Positions 1 through 8,837 of a stretch of DNA of 64,000 bases are shown here, one piece after another. Source of the DNA: Wenjunlia tyrosinilytica. GTDB lineage: Bacteria > Actinomycetota > Actinomycetes > Streptomycetales > Streptomycetaceae. Each line of letters begins with the position of its first letter. The stretch's first letter is position 1. Made by a program: the position numbers and the translations under genes. The notes beneath the pieces were generated by a model that saw nothing but the letters and a program-made list of their open reading frames with translations, made no database searches and was not told where the DNA came from. The stretch spans positions 166,328 through 230,327 of the forward strand of contig NZ_BMMS01000012.1 of the NCBI RefSeq assembly GCF_014646055.1, written 5' to 3'.

Positions 1-663
1 GCCGACCGGGAACGGGTCACGGGCGTGGAAGCGGTCCTGCGTCTCGCGCCAGACCAGCTGAACGGTCGTCCAGCCGTGGCGCCCCATCACCTCGGCGAGC
101 CCGTCGAAGTCGTAGTCGAGGTCGGCCAGGCGGGCGCGGGATGCCGCGGCGAGGACCAGGTGCTCCACTCCCCCGAAGGCGACATGCGGTGTGAAGCCCG
201 GATCGAGGTCGTCGCGCGACCACCGCAGCGCCGTCAGCGCCTCGGTCAGCTCGTCCTCCCGCGCGGGCCGGGAGCGGGTCTCGACGCTGGTGAGGGTCGC
301 CGTCACCGCTCCCTCCTCGGCCGAGGTCGCCACCGTGATCTCACCCGCGGGAGTGTCGAAGACGAGCTCGCCCGGACCCATGCGCTCGGCGAGCGCCACC
401 GCCGTCGCGACGGTCGCGTGCCCGCAGAAGGGGACCTCGGCGAGAGGGCTGAAAAAGCGGAGCCGGAAGCGGCGCTCATCGTCGTCCCGGCCCGTGATGA
501 ACGCCGTCTCCGAGTACCCCACCTCGGCGGCGAGGGCCAGCATCGCCGGGTCGTCGAGGCCGGAGGCGTCCAGGACGACACCGGCGGGGTTGCCTCCGGC
601 GGGGTCGTCGGTGAACGCGGAGTAGCGCAGCACATCGGTGAGGGAACGCTCATCGGTTTCCAT
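1..663 (-). CDS. PhzF-family isomerase, partial at window edge
   Basis: The reading frame is open from an ATG at 663 down to base 1, so only the first 221 codons are present. The N-terminus has the PhzF signature: a GGNPAGV turn at residues 23-29, YSETAF at 50-55 in which Glu52 matches the catalytic general acid/base, and FCGHAT near 79-84. The family (PhzF, YddE) has a diaminopimelate-epimerase-like fold and catalyses isomerisation; the substrate of this member is unknown. A GGGGGA ribosome site precedes the ATG. It is divergent from a LysR gene with a palindrome between them, so it may be that regulator's target. Nothing nearby suggests phenazine synthesis. Confidence 0.85.
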   Translation of the reverse strand, partial: METDERSLTDVLRYSAFTDDPAGGNPAGVVLDASGLDDPAMLALAAEVGYSETAFITGRDDDERRFRLRFFSPLAEVPFCGHATVATAVALAERMGPGELVFDTPAGEITVATSAEEGAVTATLTSVETRSRPAREDELTEALTALRWSRDDLDPGFTPHVAFGGVEHLVLAAASRARLADLDYDFDGLAEVMGRHGWTTVQLVWRETQDRFHARDPFPVG

Positions 664-709
664 GTCCCCCACGTTTCCACTCCGGAGCCATCGCGTCCAA
701 CGATTGATA

Positions 710-726
710 CCGATGAGTCTCATCGG
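710..726. promoter_or_regulatory. Perfect 17-bp palindrome, probable LysR operator
   Basis: CCGATGAG, a central T, then CTCATCGG form a perfect inverted repeat with 8-bp arms between the divergent PhzF-like and LysR genes. LysR proteins bind dyad sites in such intergenic regions. The site lies just upstream of the probable -10 box of the LysR gene (TAGTCT, 736-741). Function is inferred from position. Confidence 0.6.
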
Positions 727-747
727 GAAACTCGATAGTCTGTGCGC

Positions 748-1644
748 ATGGACACGCGCCTGCTGCGGACCTTCGCCGCCCTCGCCAGGACCGGGAGCTT
801 CACCGCCGCGGCCGCGGAGCTCCACCTCGCCCAGTCCACGGTCACCGTCCACATCAAATCCCTGGAACGGGAGCTGGGCACCCGGCTGTTCGACCGGCTG
901 CCGACCGGGGCGCTGATCACGGACGGCGGACGCAGGCTGCTGGAGCGGGCCGAGGGCGTCCTCGACGCGGAGACACGGCTGCGCGAGGCGGCGGCAGCGA
1001 CGGGCAAGGGGGCGGTGCGGGGCCGGGTCGTCGTGGGAGCGGCGGAGTCCCTGTGCTCGACCCGGCTGCCGGGCGTGGTCACCGCGCTGCGCCGCACCCA
1101 TCCCGAGGTGGAGGTGTCGCTGTTCGCGGCGGGCACGGCGAAGGCGGTCGAGGGCCTGCGGTCGGGGCGGCTCGACATGGCGCTCCTGCTGGAGGAGGAG
1201 GCCGACTTCACCGATGTGGCCGCCGAACCCGTCGCCAGGGAGCCGCTGGTCCTCGTGTGCGCCCCGGACCATCCGATGGCCGTCCGGAAGTCCGCAGCCG
1301 ATTGGCCGGAGCTGGCGCAGGAGAGCTTCTTCCTGCTGGAACAGGGCTGTTCCTACAGCGACGAGCTGGAGCGGCGGCTGCTGGCGGTGCCGGGGGCCCG
1401 GCCCCGGCTGACCCGTTTCGGCAGCGTCGACGCGGCCCGCTCGTGCGTCGCCGCCGGGCTGGGGCTCACCCTGCTGCCGCGCACCACCGTCGACGAGGCG
1501 CTGGGGCAGGGGCGGCTCGCGGTGGCGGCGGCTCCCCCGTTCCCCGATGTCCGGGTGTGGTTGGCGAGGCACCGCAGGCGGTGGGTCCCGCCCGCGGCGG
1601 CCGCCGTCGTGGAGGAGCTGGCGCGGCACTTCCCCACCGGCTGA
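748..1644 (+). CDS. LysR-family transcriptional regulator
   Basis: This 298-residue protein has the usual LysR length and layout. A winged helix-turn-helix lies at about residues 3-62 (GSFTAAAAELHLAQSTVTVHIKSLE region) and a LysR substrate-binding domain from about 90 to the end. I chose ATG 748 rather than GTG 742 because TAGTCT at 736-741 sits where a -10 box would place transcription start on the ATG, so the mRNA is probably leaderless. The divergent PhzF-like gene is the likely target. The effector is unknown. Confidence 0.88.
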   Translation: MDTRLLRTFAALARTGSFTAAAAELHLAQSTVTVHIKSLERELGTRLFDRLPTGALITDGGRRLLERAEGVLDAETRLREAAAATGKGAVRGRVVVGAAESLCSTRLPGVVTALRRTHPEVEVSLFAAGTAKAVEGLRSGRLDMALLLEEEADFTDVAAEPVAREPLVLVCAPDHPMAVRKSAADWPELAQESFFLLEQGCSYSDELERRLLAVPGARPRLTRFGSVDAARSCVAAGLGLTLLPRTTVDEALGQGRLAVAAAPPFPDVRVWLARHRRRWVPPAAAAVVEELARHFPTG

Positions 1645-1914
1645 GGCCCGGCGGCCGACCCGGCGGCCGTCGGCGAGGCGGTCCGCGCGGGCAGCCGGGG
1701 CAGCGCGCGCGGTAGGGGTGGTACGGGCGGTACTTGGGGAGCCAACCGTGCGCGCGGGCAGTCCATTCGGGCGGTCCATCCGCTCGTCGGGTGGTTTCGG
1801 GAACCCGCTACGGGTAGTGATCGTTGGACGGATAGGGCAAAGAGAGAGTCAAGTGTTCAACCGAATCACACATCCGATTGGTGCGCGCCCAGCACCGGGA
1901 ATGAGCAGATAACC

Positions 1915-2490
1915 ATGGGTGTCAGCCTCTCCAAGGGTGGCAATGTCTCCCTGACCAAGGAAGCGCCCGGTCTGACCGCGGTGACCGTGGGCCTCGGCTG
2001 GGACGCGCGCACGACGACGGGCGCGGACTTCGACCTCGACGCCAGCGCCCTGCTGGTCAAGGAGGACGGCAAGGTCGTGTCCCCGCAGCACTTCGTGTTC
2101 TTCAACAACCTCAAGAGCCCCGAGGGATCCGTCGAGCACACCGGTGACAACCTCACGGGTGAGGGCGAGGGCGACGACGAGGCGATCAAGGTGCACCTCG
2201 AGGGTGTGCCCGCCGAGGTGCAGAAGATCGTCTTCCCGGTCTCCATCTACGAGGCCGAGGGCCGCGGCCAGAGCTTCGGCCAGGTGCGCAACGCGTTCAT
2301 CCGCGTGGTGAACCAGGCCGGCGGCACCGAGATCGCCCGCTACGACCTCACCGAGGACGCCTCCACCGAGACGGCGATGATCTTCGGCGAGCTGTACCGC
2401 AACGGAGCGGAGTGGAAGTTCCGCGCCGTCGGCCAGGGCTATGCCTCGGGCCTGGCGGGCATCGCGCAGGACTTCGGCGTCAACGGCTGA
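1915..2490 (+). CDS. TerD-family stress protein
   Basis: This 191-residue protein is a full-length TerD domain. It begins [20 protein letters not shown] and contains the acidic stretches ([15 protein letters not shown]) that bind calcium in this family. TerD proteins are cytoplasmic and linked to tellurite resistance and general stress; Streptomyces carries many paralogues affecting differentiation. No other ter gene is adjacent, so it is probably one of the scattered single copies. About 270 bp of non-coding sequence lies upstream and presumably holds its promoter. Confidence 0.93.
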   Translation: MGVSLSKGGNVSLTKEAPGLTAVTVGLGWDARTTTGADFDLDASALLVKEDGKVVSPQHFVFFNNLKSPEGSVEHTGDNLTGEGEGDDEAIKVHLEGVPAEVQKIVFPVSIYEAEGRGQSFGQVRNAFIRVVNQAGGTEIARYDLTEDASTETAMIFGELYRNGAEWKFRAVGQGYASGLAGIAQDFGVNG

Positions 2491-2615
2491 CCCGCCGCGG
2501 GCGGCCCGCGCGGATCACGCGGGCCGCGCCTGCCGCTGGGAAGCCTCGAGAAGCCGCGAGGAGCCTCGGAAGAAGCCGCGAAGAAGGCATGCAGAAGGGG
2601 AGCGAGGAGGCAGGT

Positions 2616-2855
2616 ATGGCAGGGTTTCTGGACCGCGCCAAGGAGCAGGCCCAGCGCGCTCTGAACGAGGGCAAGCAGAAGGTCGACGAGGTGCAGGCGG
2701 GACGCACCGGCCATGACCTGCTGCGCAGACTCGGCGCCGCGTACTACGCCGAGCAGCGGGGCCAGGGTTCGCCCGAGGCGGTCGCCGCCGCGGTCCGTGC
2801 GCTGGATGAGCACATCCGGCTCAACGGTGACGCCTTCCTGCGCGACAAGCACTAG
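2616..2855 (+). CDS. Small helical protein of unknown function
   Basis: A 79-residue product beginning MAGFLDRAKEQAQRALNEG. A GGAGG ribosome site at 2606-2610 supports ATG 2616. The sequence is charged, looks entirely helical and has no membrane segment. It follows terD by about 125 bp on the same strand, so co-transcription is possible. I do not recognise a characterised family. The stop lies 9 bp from the convergent regulator gene. Confidence 0.72.
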   Translation: MAGFLDRAKEQAQRALNEGKQKVDEVQAGRTGHDLLRRLGAAYYAEQRGQGSPEAVAAAVRALDEHIRLNGDAFLRDKH

Positions 2856-2864
2856 CGGGGCTGT

Positions 2865-3752
2865 TCATACCCACCCCCGCACCGCCTTCGCCGTCTCCGG
2901 GTTGGCCGGGAGGAATGTCTCCATGGCCAGCTCGGAGACGGTCACGTCCCAGGGGCTGTTGAAGGTCGAGACCGCCCCGATGAAGGCCAGCTCCCGACCC
3001 CGGTGCCGCAGCCGCAGCGGGAGGGCGAACGAGGTCTCGCCGAGCTCCTGACCCACGTCCTGGTGGCCGGGCGGTGCCGGGAAGTCCTTGATCTCGTCGT
3101 GGAGGCGCGTCAGCACCTCGGCCTGGTGCACGGCGATGTGCCGGCGCAGGCGTTCCAGCAGATTCTCCCGCCACTGCTTGAGATTGAGGATGTGCGGGGC
3201 CAGCCCCTCGGGGTGGAAGGTGATCCGCAGAGCGTTGGCCGGGGGCTCCAGCAGATGCCCGGCCACGCCCTCCAGCAGCACCGACATGCTCCGGTTGGCC
3301 GCAACGAGGTCGTACCCGCCGTCGACGACCACGGCGGGGTACGGGTCATGGGCCTCCAGCAGCCGTTCGACGGCGGCCCGAAGGCCGTCCATCGAGGGAT
3401 CGGCCAGCGAGGTCTCCCCGTAGACGGGGGCGTAACCGGCCGCCACCAGCAGGGTGTTGCGCTCCCTGATGGGCACGTCCAGATGCTCGGCGAGCTTGAG
3501 CACCATGGCCTGGCTCGGCCTCGACCGACCGTTCTCCAGGAAGCTGACGTGGCGCGCCGAGGAGTCGGCGCGCAGCGCCAGTTCCAGCTGGCTGATCCGT
3601 CTGCGCTCCCGCCACTGCCGCAGCAGCGGGCCGACCTGCGCCCACGTCGAGGAGGCGGGGGCGGCACGGAAAGCCGGGGAGGCGGGATTGGCCGGGGAGG
3701 CGGGTTCGGCCTTGGACGCGGGACGGGCCTTGGACGCGGGGGAAGCCGTCAC
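2865..3752 (-). CDS. XRE-type regulator with MmyB-like ligand domain
   Basis: A 295-residue protein with an XRE helix-turn-helix at about residues 45-100 (RISQLELALRADSSARHVSFLENG) followed by a MmyB-like (MLTR) ligand-binding domain to the end. This architecture is common in actinomycetes, usually with an unknown ligand and a short-chain dehydrogenase target. The GTG start at 3752 overlaps the TGA of the upstream methyltransferase gene as GTGA, implying translational coupling. The first 35 residues are a low-complexity Ala/Pro/Ser/Lys run encoded by short imperfect repeats, so the true start could be internal, near residue 36. Confidence 0.88.
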   Translation of the reverse strand: MTASPASKARPASKAEPASPANPASPAFRAAPASSTWAQVGPLLRQWRERRRISQLELALRADSSARHVSFLENGRSRPSQAMVLKLAEHLDVPIRERNTLLVAAGYAPVYGETSLADPSMDGLRAAVERLLEAHDPYPAVVVDGGYDLVAANRSMSVLLEGVAGHLLEPPANALRITFHPEGLAPHILNLKQWRENLLERLRRHIAVHQAEVLTRLHDEIKDFPAPPGHQDVGQELGETSFALPLRLRHRGRELAFIGAVSTFNSPWDVTVSELAMETFLPANPETAKAVRGWV

Positions 3753-4843
3753 TGCTCGACGTCACCTCCGCCGCCCATGCCTCCGTCACCCGTGCCTCGG
3801 TCACCCATGCCTCCGTCACCGATGCCTCGGCCACCGATGCCTCCCTCACGACTGCGTCCGTCACCGCTGTCGACCGGCGGCCAGGCGTCCCCCCAGGATG
3901 TGTCGCGGGCCCGCCGGTACAGCGGACCATGGCGCTTCTTCGTCACGACGGCCTGCCCCAGCGCCTCCTCCCGTGTGCACAACTGGAGCGAGACCATGCC
4001 CTTGCGCCGGCCCGGGTGGCGCATCACCCGGTTCTCGGCCCTCGGCAGCGGGACCCGGGAGGCGATGACGTAGCTGACCTTCTCGTCCTCGTAGGAGAGC
4101 GAGCCGCCCTTGACCTGGCGGTGGAGGGAGGAGCGGCTGAGCCGGACGGCGAAGTGGCACCAGTCCTCGCCGGGGACGATCGGGCACCGGCCGTTGTGCG
4201 GGCAGGGCGCCACGACGGACATCCCGGCCGCAATGAGCCGGTCGCGGACCTCCCGGATGCGGGCGTACCCGGCCGGGGTGCCCGGTTCGACCACGGCCAC
4301 GACGCCGCCGTGGTCGATGAGCTGGGAGACGACCGTTGCGCGGTCCTCGTCCGTCAGCTCGCCGAGGACGTAGGAGACGGTGAGGAGGTCGGCGTCCGGC
4401 AGGTCGAGCCCGGCGCCGATGGACTCCTTGCGCCACTGGGCGCTCTTGAGCGCGGGTGAGGAGGACGCCAGCTCACGGCCGAGGTCGAGGGCCGCGTCCG
4501 ACCAGTCGAGCACGGTCGTCGAGGCCACCCGCGGCCACGTGTCGGCCGCGGCCCAGGCGGCGGCCCCGGTGCCCCCGCCGACGTCCACATGGGTGCGCGG
4601 GGCCCACTCGGGAGCGAGCCGGGCGAACTCGCCGAGGGCGAAGCGCACGGCCGCGTAGGTCGCCGGCATCCGGTAGGCGGCGTAAGCGGCCACGTCGGCC
4701 CGTGAGGCGAGCAGCGGCTTGTCGGTGGCCATGGTGCCGCGGTAGTTGTCCATGAGGCGGTCCACGGCGCGGGCCACCTGGCCGGCGGGCAGTCCGGCGA
4801 GCACGCGAGAGAAGGCGAGCCCCAGCTCCTCGGGCAGTTCCAT
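3749..4843 (-). CDS. Rsm22-family SAM-dependent methyltransferase-like protein
   Basis: This 364-residue protein matches the small-ribosomal-subunit Rsm22 (METTL17-like) family. A SAM-binding DVGGGTGAA motif is at residues 87-95, and cysteines at 214, 220, 229 and 289 include the CPHNGRC and WCHF motifs that bind an iron-sulphur cluster in characterised homologues. It probably acts on or chaperones the small ribosomal subunit; true methyltransferase activity is uncertain. ATG 4843 has GGGAGG 8-9 bases upstream and is preferred to GTG 4864. The last 35 residues are a Gly/Asp/Met repeat from a short DNA repeat. It is coupled to the downstream XRE gene. Confidence 0.85.
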   Translation of the reverse strand: MELPEELGLAFSRVLAGLPAGQVARAVDRLMDNYRGTMATDKPLLASRADVAAYAAYRMPATYAAVRFALGEFARLAPEWAPRTHVDVGGGTGAAAWAAADTWPRVASTTVLDWSDAALDLGRELASSSPALKSAQWRKESIGAGLDLPDADLLTVSYVLGELTDEDRATVVSQLIDHGGVVAVVEPGTPAGYARIREVRDRLIAAGMSVVAPCPHNGRCPIVPGEDWCHFAVRLSRSSLHRQVKGGSLSYEDEKVSYVIASRVPLPRAENRVMRHPGRRKGMVSLQLCTREEALGQAVVTKKRHGPLYRRARDTSWGDAWPPVDSGDGRSREGGIGGRGIGDGGMGDRGTGDGGMGGGGDVEQ

Positions 4844-4946
4844 CGGTCCATCCTCCCACTTCACGGACGACGCGCGGTTGCGGGAAGGACCATGCCGTGC
4901 CGATCATCGTTCGTCGTACCCGCTTGCCCGCCGAGAGAGGCCGACC

Positions 4947-6734
4947 GTGTCCGACCGGGACGAACCGCGGCGGATGCTGCTCGACCTCGCCGAGCCGCTG
5001 CTGCCCCACTTCAGCCCCGGCGGGGCACGGCTGCGGCTGGGCACGAACACCGCGGTGTACGACGACGCGGCCGCCGAACTGGAGGCGTTCGCCCGTCCGT
5101 TGTGGGGGCTCGCGCCGCTGGCGGCGGGCGGTGGGGCGTTCGGGCACTGGGAGCCGTGGCAGCGCGGTCTGGCGGCCGGGACGGACCCGGAGAACCCCGA
5201 GTACTGGGGGCCGCCCACGCACCGCGACCAGAGGATCGTGGAGAGCGCCGCCCTGGGCCTCGCCCTGGCGCTGGCGCCGGAAAGGCTCTGGGACCCGCTC
5301 ACCGGCCGTGAGCGCGACCGTGCGGCGGCCTGGCTGAGCACCGCGCTCACCACCGAGACCGGCGACAACAACTGGCTGTTCTTCCCCGTCCTCGTCGGCC
5401 TGGGCCTCGACCGCGTCGGTGTCCCCTTCGACCCGGCCGCCAACACCGCCCGGCTGGATCACCTGGAAGGACTCGCGCTCGGCGACGGCTGGTACAGCGA
5501 CGGCCCCACCGAGCAGCGCGACTACTACATCCCGTTCGCCATGCACTACTACGGACTGATCTACGCGGCGCTCAACGGGGAGCGGGACCCGGCCAGGGCC
5601 GAGCGGTTCCGGCGGCGGGCCGCCGACTTCGCGGGCGACTACCAGCACTGGTTCACCGGCGAGGGCGCCGCCGTGCCGTTCGGCCGCAGCCTCACCTACC
5701 GGTTCGCGCAGGGCTCGTTCTGGGGAGCACTGGCCTTCGCGGGGGTGGAGGCGCTGCCGTGGGGCGCCGTCAAGGGCCATCTGCTGCGCCATCTGCGGTG
5801 GTGGCAGCGGCAGCCGGTCAGGGACGGGCGGGGCCTGCTGACGGTCGGCTACGGCTATCCGCAGCCGACGCTCGCCGAGCAGTACAACGCGCCCGGCTCC
5901 CCCTACTGGTCGATGAAGGCCTTCCTGCCGCTGGCCCTGCCCGCGGCGCACCCCTTCTGGACCGCGCCGGAGCAGGCGGCGCCCGAGCTGCCGGACACCG
6001 CCACCCAGCCCCACGCGGGCGCGGTGCTGATGCGGGCCGAGCAGGGGCGGCATGTGGTCCTGCTGAGCTCACGCCAGCACAACGGCTGGGCACGTCACGG
6101 CGCCGCCAAGTACGCGAAGTTCGCCTACTCCTCGTACTTCGGCTTCAGCGTGCCCGCGGGAAGCCTGGGGCTGGACCAGGGCGCGTTCGACAGCACCCTG
6201 GCCCTCAGCGACGACGGGGGCGCCCACTGGCGCACACGGGAGGTGCCGAAGGACCCGGAGGCGAAGGACGGCAGGCTGTTCTCACGCTGGTCGCCGTGGC
6301 CGGGCGTCGAGATCGAGACCTGGCTGCTGGCCGAGCCCCCATGGCACTTCCGCATCCACCGCGTGGTGACCGACCGGCCGCTGCGCACCGCCGAGGGCGC
6401 CTTCGCGGTGGACCGGGACCCGGCGCCCCACCGCACGGCGGTCGGCCCCGGCCGGGCGGCGTTCTCCTCCCCAGCCGGGCTGTGCGTCATCGAGGACCTC
6501 GACGGCTCCCGCCTAGGGGAGCTGGTCCACCCCCTCCCCGGCACCAATGTGATCGCCCGCCGCACGGTGCTCCCCACCCTGACCGGCGAGCTGCCCCCCG
6601 GCGAGACCCGCCTGACCTGCGCCGTCCTGGCCCTCACCGAACCCGCCCCCACCGCCCACCCCTGGCCCACCCCACCCCCGCCCCCACCCGGACCCACACC
6701 GCAGTGGTCACGCCGCGCCGAGCCTGATCGGTGA
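4947..6734 (+). CDS. DUF2264 domain protein
   Basis: A 595-residue protein beginning at GTG 4947 behind GAGAGAGG. It matches the DUF2264 family: an alpha/alpha-toroid-like N-terminal half with Trp/Tyr-rich motifs (DNNWLFFPVLVG, DGWYSDGPTEQRDYYIPFAMHYY) and a beta-rich C-terminal half. By fold resemblance the family is thought to act on carbohydrates, perhaps as a lyase or glycosidase; no activity is proven. No signal peptide is visible, so it is cytoplasmic. The Pro/Thr-rich C-terminus overlaps the convergent winged-helix gene by 27 bp. Confidence 0.85.
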   Translation: MSDRDEPRRMLLDLAEPLLPHFSPGGARLRLGTNTAVYDDAAAELEAFARPLWGLAPLAAGGGAFGHWEPWQRGLAAGTDPENPEYWGPPTHRDQRIVESAALGLALALAPERLWDPLTGRERDRAAAWLSTALTTETGDNNWLFFPVLVGLGLDRVGVPFDPAANTARLDHLEGLALGDGWYSDGPTEQRDYYIPFAMHYYGLIYAALNGERDPARAERFRRRAADFAGDYQHWFTGEGAAVPFGRSLTYRFAQGSFWGALAFAGVEALPWGAVKGHLLRHLRWWQRQPVRDGRGLLTVGYGYPQPTLAEQYNAPGSPYWSMKAFLPLALPAAHPFWTAPEQAAPELPDTATQPHAGAVLMRAEQGRHVVLLSSRQHNGWARHGAAKYAKFAYSSYFGFSVPAGSLGLDQGAFDSTLALSDDGGAHWRTREVPKDPEAKDGRLFSRWSPWPGVEIETWLLAEPPWHFRIHRVVTDRPLRTAEGAFAVDRDPAPHRTAVGPGRAAFSSPAGLCVIEDLDGSRLGELVHPLPGTNVIARRTVLPTLTGELPPGETRLTCAVLALTEPAPTAHPWPTPPPPPPGPTPQWSRRAEPDR

Positions 6735-7931
6735 CATGAAGGCGTTGCGGGCGCCCTCGTCCAGGGGGGCCGTCGGGGGGGCCGGGCGTACGACGAGGTC
6801 TTCGGCGTTCAGCATGGTCGCGATGCGGGCGGCGGCCTCCTCGATCTCCTTGGCACGTCCCCGGACGGCGGCGGGGCGCAACGGTGCCACATGGACGGTG
6901 AGGACCCCCTTGTCGAAGTCGCACTCCCACACCCCGGCGGCCCTGCCCCGGACCAGCAGGATCGAGGTGCCGTTGCCCGACTTGTCGTAGACGCGTGCCC
7001 GGTCCTCGTCGTCCACGACACGCTGCCGGGCGGTCCTGAGATATCCCATGGCGTACGGGTCCCAGTACGGCAGCAGCCGCACCCCCGTCGGCTCCGGTGC
7101 CTCGCGGACCTCGGAGAGGTGCTCGGCGAGCAGCCACGCGGGGGTGTCCCCGGTCCCCTCCCCCGTGAGCACCACCTCCACCGCCTCGTCGCCGAGGCCG
7201 GCCAGGGCCGCCTTGGTCTCCGCGACCGTCCATCCCGCCCACCACTTGAGGTCCGCCGCGCTCGCCGGGCCGAGCGCCGACAGGTAGTGCCGGGCGAGAC
7301 GGACCCTGGACGCTGCCGGGTCGGGAAGGTCCAACTGAGTACCGAACCACTGCTCCCACGTGGTGTAGGCATGGGAGTTGGATGTCCAGGAGCCGCGTAC
7401 GGACGCCCGGACCAAACGGTTCTGGCGGCACATCAGGGCGACCGTGTTGCTGAGGACGTTGCCCGGCTCGCCCTCCCTGCCGCCGAGCGCCGCACGGATC
7501 TCGGGGACCGTGGCGGGCTCCCGTCCCGTCAGCGCAGCCTCGATGCCCGACGCGTATTCCTCGTAACTGCGCTCGGTCTGGCCGCTCATCTTCAGAAGTG
7601 TGCGAGTGTTGCCCGTGGCGGCCTTCGTGGCCGCCGTCATCCAGCCCGCGTCCTCGGCGGGCACGATGTACACCATCTCGTGGAAGCATCGGAACCGGAC
7701 CAGGCTCCGTTCGGTGAACAGCGCCCGGTCCAGGTCCTTCAGCCGGAACCCCGGCACCCGTGCGGCGTACGTCAAGTAGCAGGTGGGGGCACTGGAGTAC
7801 ACGCCGCCGGTCCCCGCCGTGGCCCCGACCACGTCCGCACACCCCGCTGTGCCCCCGAATCCCTGGCCGGACAGACCCTGCCGCCCCAACGACCAGGCGC
7901 GCACGTGTTCCAACGGAAGCGGCTCCGGCAT
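6708..7931 (-). CDS. Winged-helix DNA-binding protein (AlkZ/HTH_42-like)
   Basis: This 407-residue protein belongs to the winged-helix DNA-binding superfamily formerly DUF1006, which includes the DNA glycosylase AlkZ. Recognisable blocks are YLTYAARVPGFRLKDLDRALF near the N-terminus, WTVAETKAAL in the middle and LLPYWDPYAMGY near residue 305. I do not clearly see the catalytic QxQ motif of AlkZ, so glycosylase activity is uncertain; the AlkX or other non-catalytic branches are alternatives. AGGAGG lies 5 bases before ATG 7931. The gene diverges from the GAF-ANTAR gene. Confidence 0.78.
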   Translation of the reverse strand: MPEPLPLEHVRAWSLGRQGLSGQGFGGTAGCADVVGATAGTGGVYSSAPTCYLTYAARVPGFRLKDLDRALFTERSLVRFRCFHEMVYIVPAEDAGWMTAATKAATGNTRTLLKMSGQTERSYEEYASGIEAALTGREPATVPEIRAALGGREGEPGNVLSNTVALMCRQNRLVRASVRGSWTSNSHAYTTWEQWFGTQLDLPDPAASRVRLARHYLSALGPASAADLKWWAGWTVAETKAALAGLGDEAVEVVLTGEGTGDTPAWLLAEHLSEVREAPEPTGVRLLPYWDPYAMGYLRTARQRVVDDEDRARVYDKSGNGTSILLVRGRAAGVWECDFDKGVLTVHVAPLRPAAVRGRAKEIEEAAARIATMLNAEDLVVRPAPPTAPLDEGARNAFMSPIRLGAA

Positions 7932-7998
7932 GGAATCCTCCTGTCTTCCCCTCACTGGGGACCGATGCAGAGAAGTAACGACCTGTGGGTGAACGAAA

Positions 7999-8748
7999 AT
8001 GGTGCAATTGCGTCGGGAGCAGCGTCTCGCCGAGACGTTCGTCGAACTGGCCGACACGATGGCAGAAGAGTTCGACCTCCCCGGCTACCTCCAGCTCCTC
8101 GCCGACCGCTGCGTCGAGTTGCTCGACGTGACCGCCGTGGGGCTGCTGCTGGCAGACCCCGACGGTGATTTACGGACTGTCTGCTCCCCCCGGGGGAGCA
8201 CGTGGCTGGTGGACCTGCTCGCCCTCGAGGACGAGGAGGGTCCCTGCCACGACTGCTACCACAGCGGATCGCCGATCGAGGCCGTCGGCCTCGGCGCGGC
8301 GGCGGAGCGCTGGCCCAGATATGCCCCGATGGGGGCCGCGGCCGGAGTCGGCGTCACCTCGGCGGTGCCGCTGCGGCTGCGCACGGACGTGATAGGCGCG
8401 CTGGCCTTCTTCCTCACCGACCCGGAGGGGCTTCCCCCCGGTGACGCGGCGATAGGCCAGGCCCTCGCCGACGCCGCGGCCATCGGCATACTCCAGCAGC
8501 GGGCCCTGGAGCGCGGGCGGGTGCTCACGGGTCAGCTGCAGACCGCGCTGACGAGCCGGGTGATCGTGGAGCAGGCCAAGGGGATCCTCTCGGAGCGTTG
8601 GGGGACGACCGTGGACGACGCCTTCGCGACCCTGCGCCGCTACGCCCGCTCGCACAACGAACGACTCGCCGATGTGGCCAGATCGGTGGTCGCACGCAGC
8701 GCCGACACGGACGGCTTGCGCCCGGCCGACGGGGACCCGCGACCTTGA
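7999..8748 (+). CDS. GAF-ANTAR domain RNA-binding regulator
   Basis: A 249-residue protein with a GAF sensor domain (about 15-165) and a C-terminal ANTAR domain (about 175-235, containing SRVIVEQAKGILSERWG). ANTAR domains bind paired hairpins in nascent RNA and prevent termination; the GAF domain senses a small ligand or redox state. Codon 58 (8170-8172) is TTA, the rare leucine codon read only by bldA tRNA in Streptomyces, so translation is probably tied to development. It starts a run of three signalling genes (GAF-ANTAR, STAS, ATPase-like). Confidence 0.9.
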   Translation: MVQLRREQRLAETFVELADTMAEEFDLPGYLQLLADRCVELLDVTAVGLLLADPDGDLRTVCSPRGSTWLVDLLALEDEEGPCHDCYHSGSPIEAVGLGAAAERWPRYAPMGAAAGVGVTSAVPLRLRTDVIGALAFFLTDPEGLPPGDAAIGQALADAAAIGILQQRALERGRVLTGQLQTALTSRVIVEQAKGILSERWGTTVDDAFATLRRYARSHNERLADVARSVVARSADTDGLRPADGDPRP

Positions 8749-8837
8749 ATCCGGACCCGCCGCCTGCCTCCACCCGTGTGCGCGAGGCGTGGTCGGGTAG
8801 CCGAAGCATGAACGCCAAGCACTTTCCCGAGGTCATC

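Noticed and set aside
1..663. PhzF-like gene as evidence of a phenazine cluster
   Set aside because: No other phenazine genes are visible in the adjoining sequence and PhzF-like proteins are common outside such clusters.
1915..2490. Tellurite-resistance operon or island
   Set aside because: Only one TerD domain gene is present, with no terB, terC or biosynthetic partners; isolated TerD paralogues are normal in Streptomyces.
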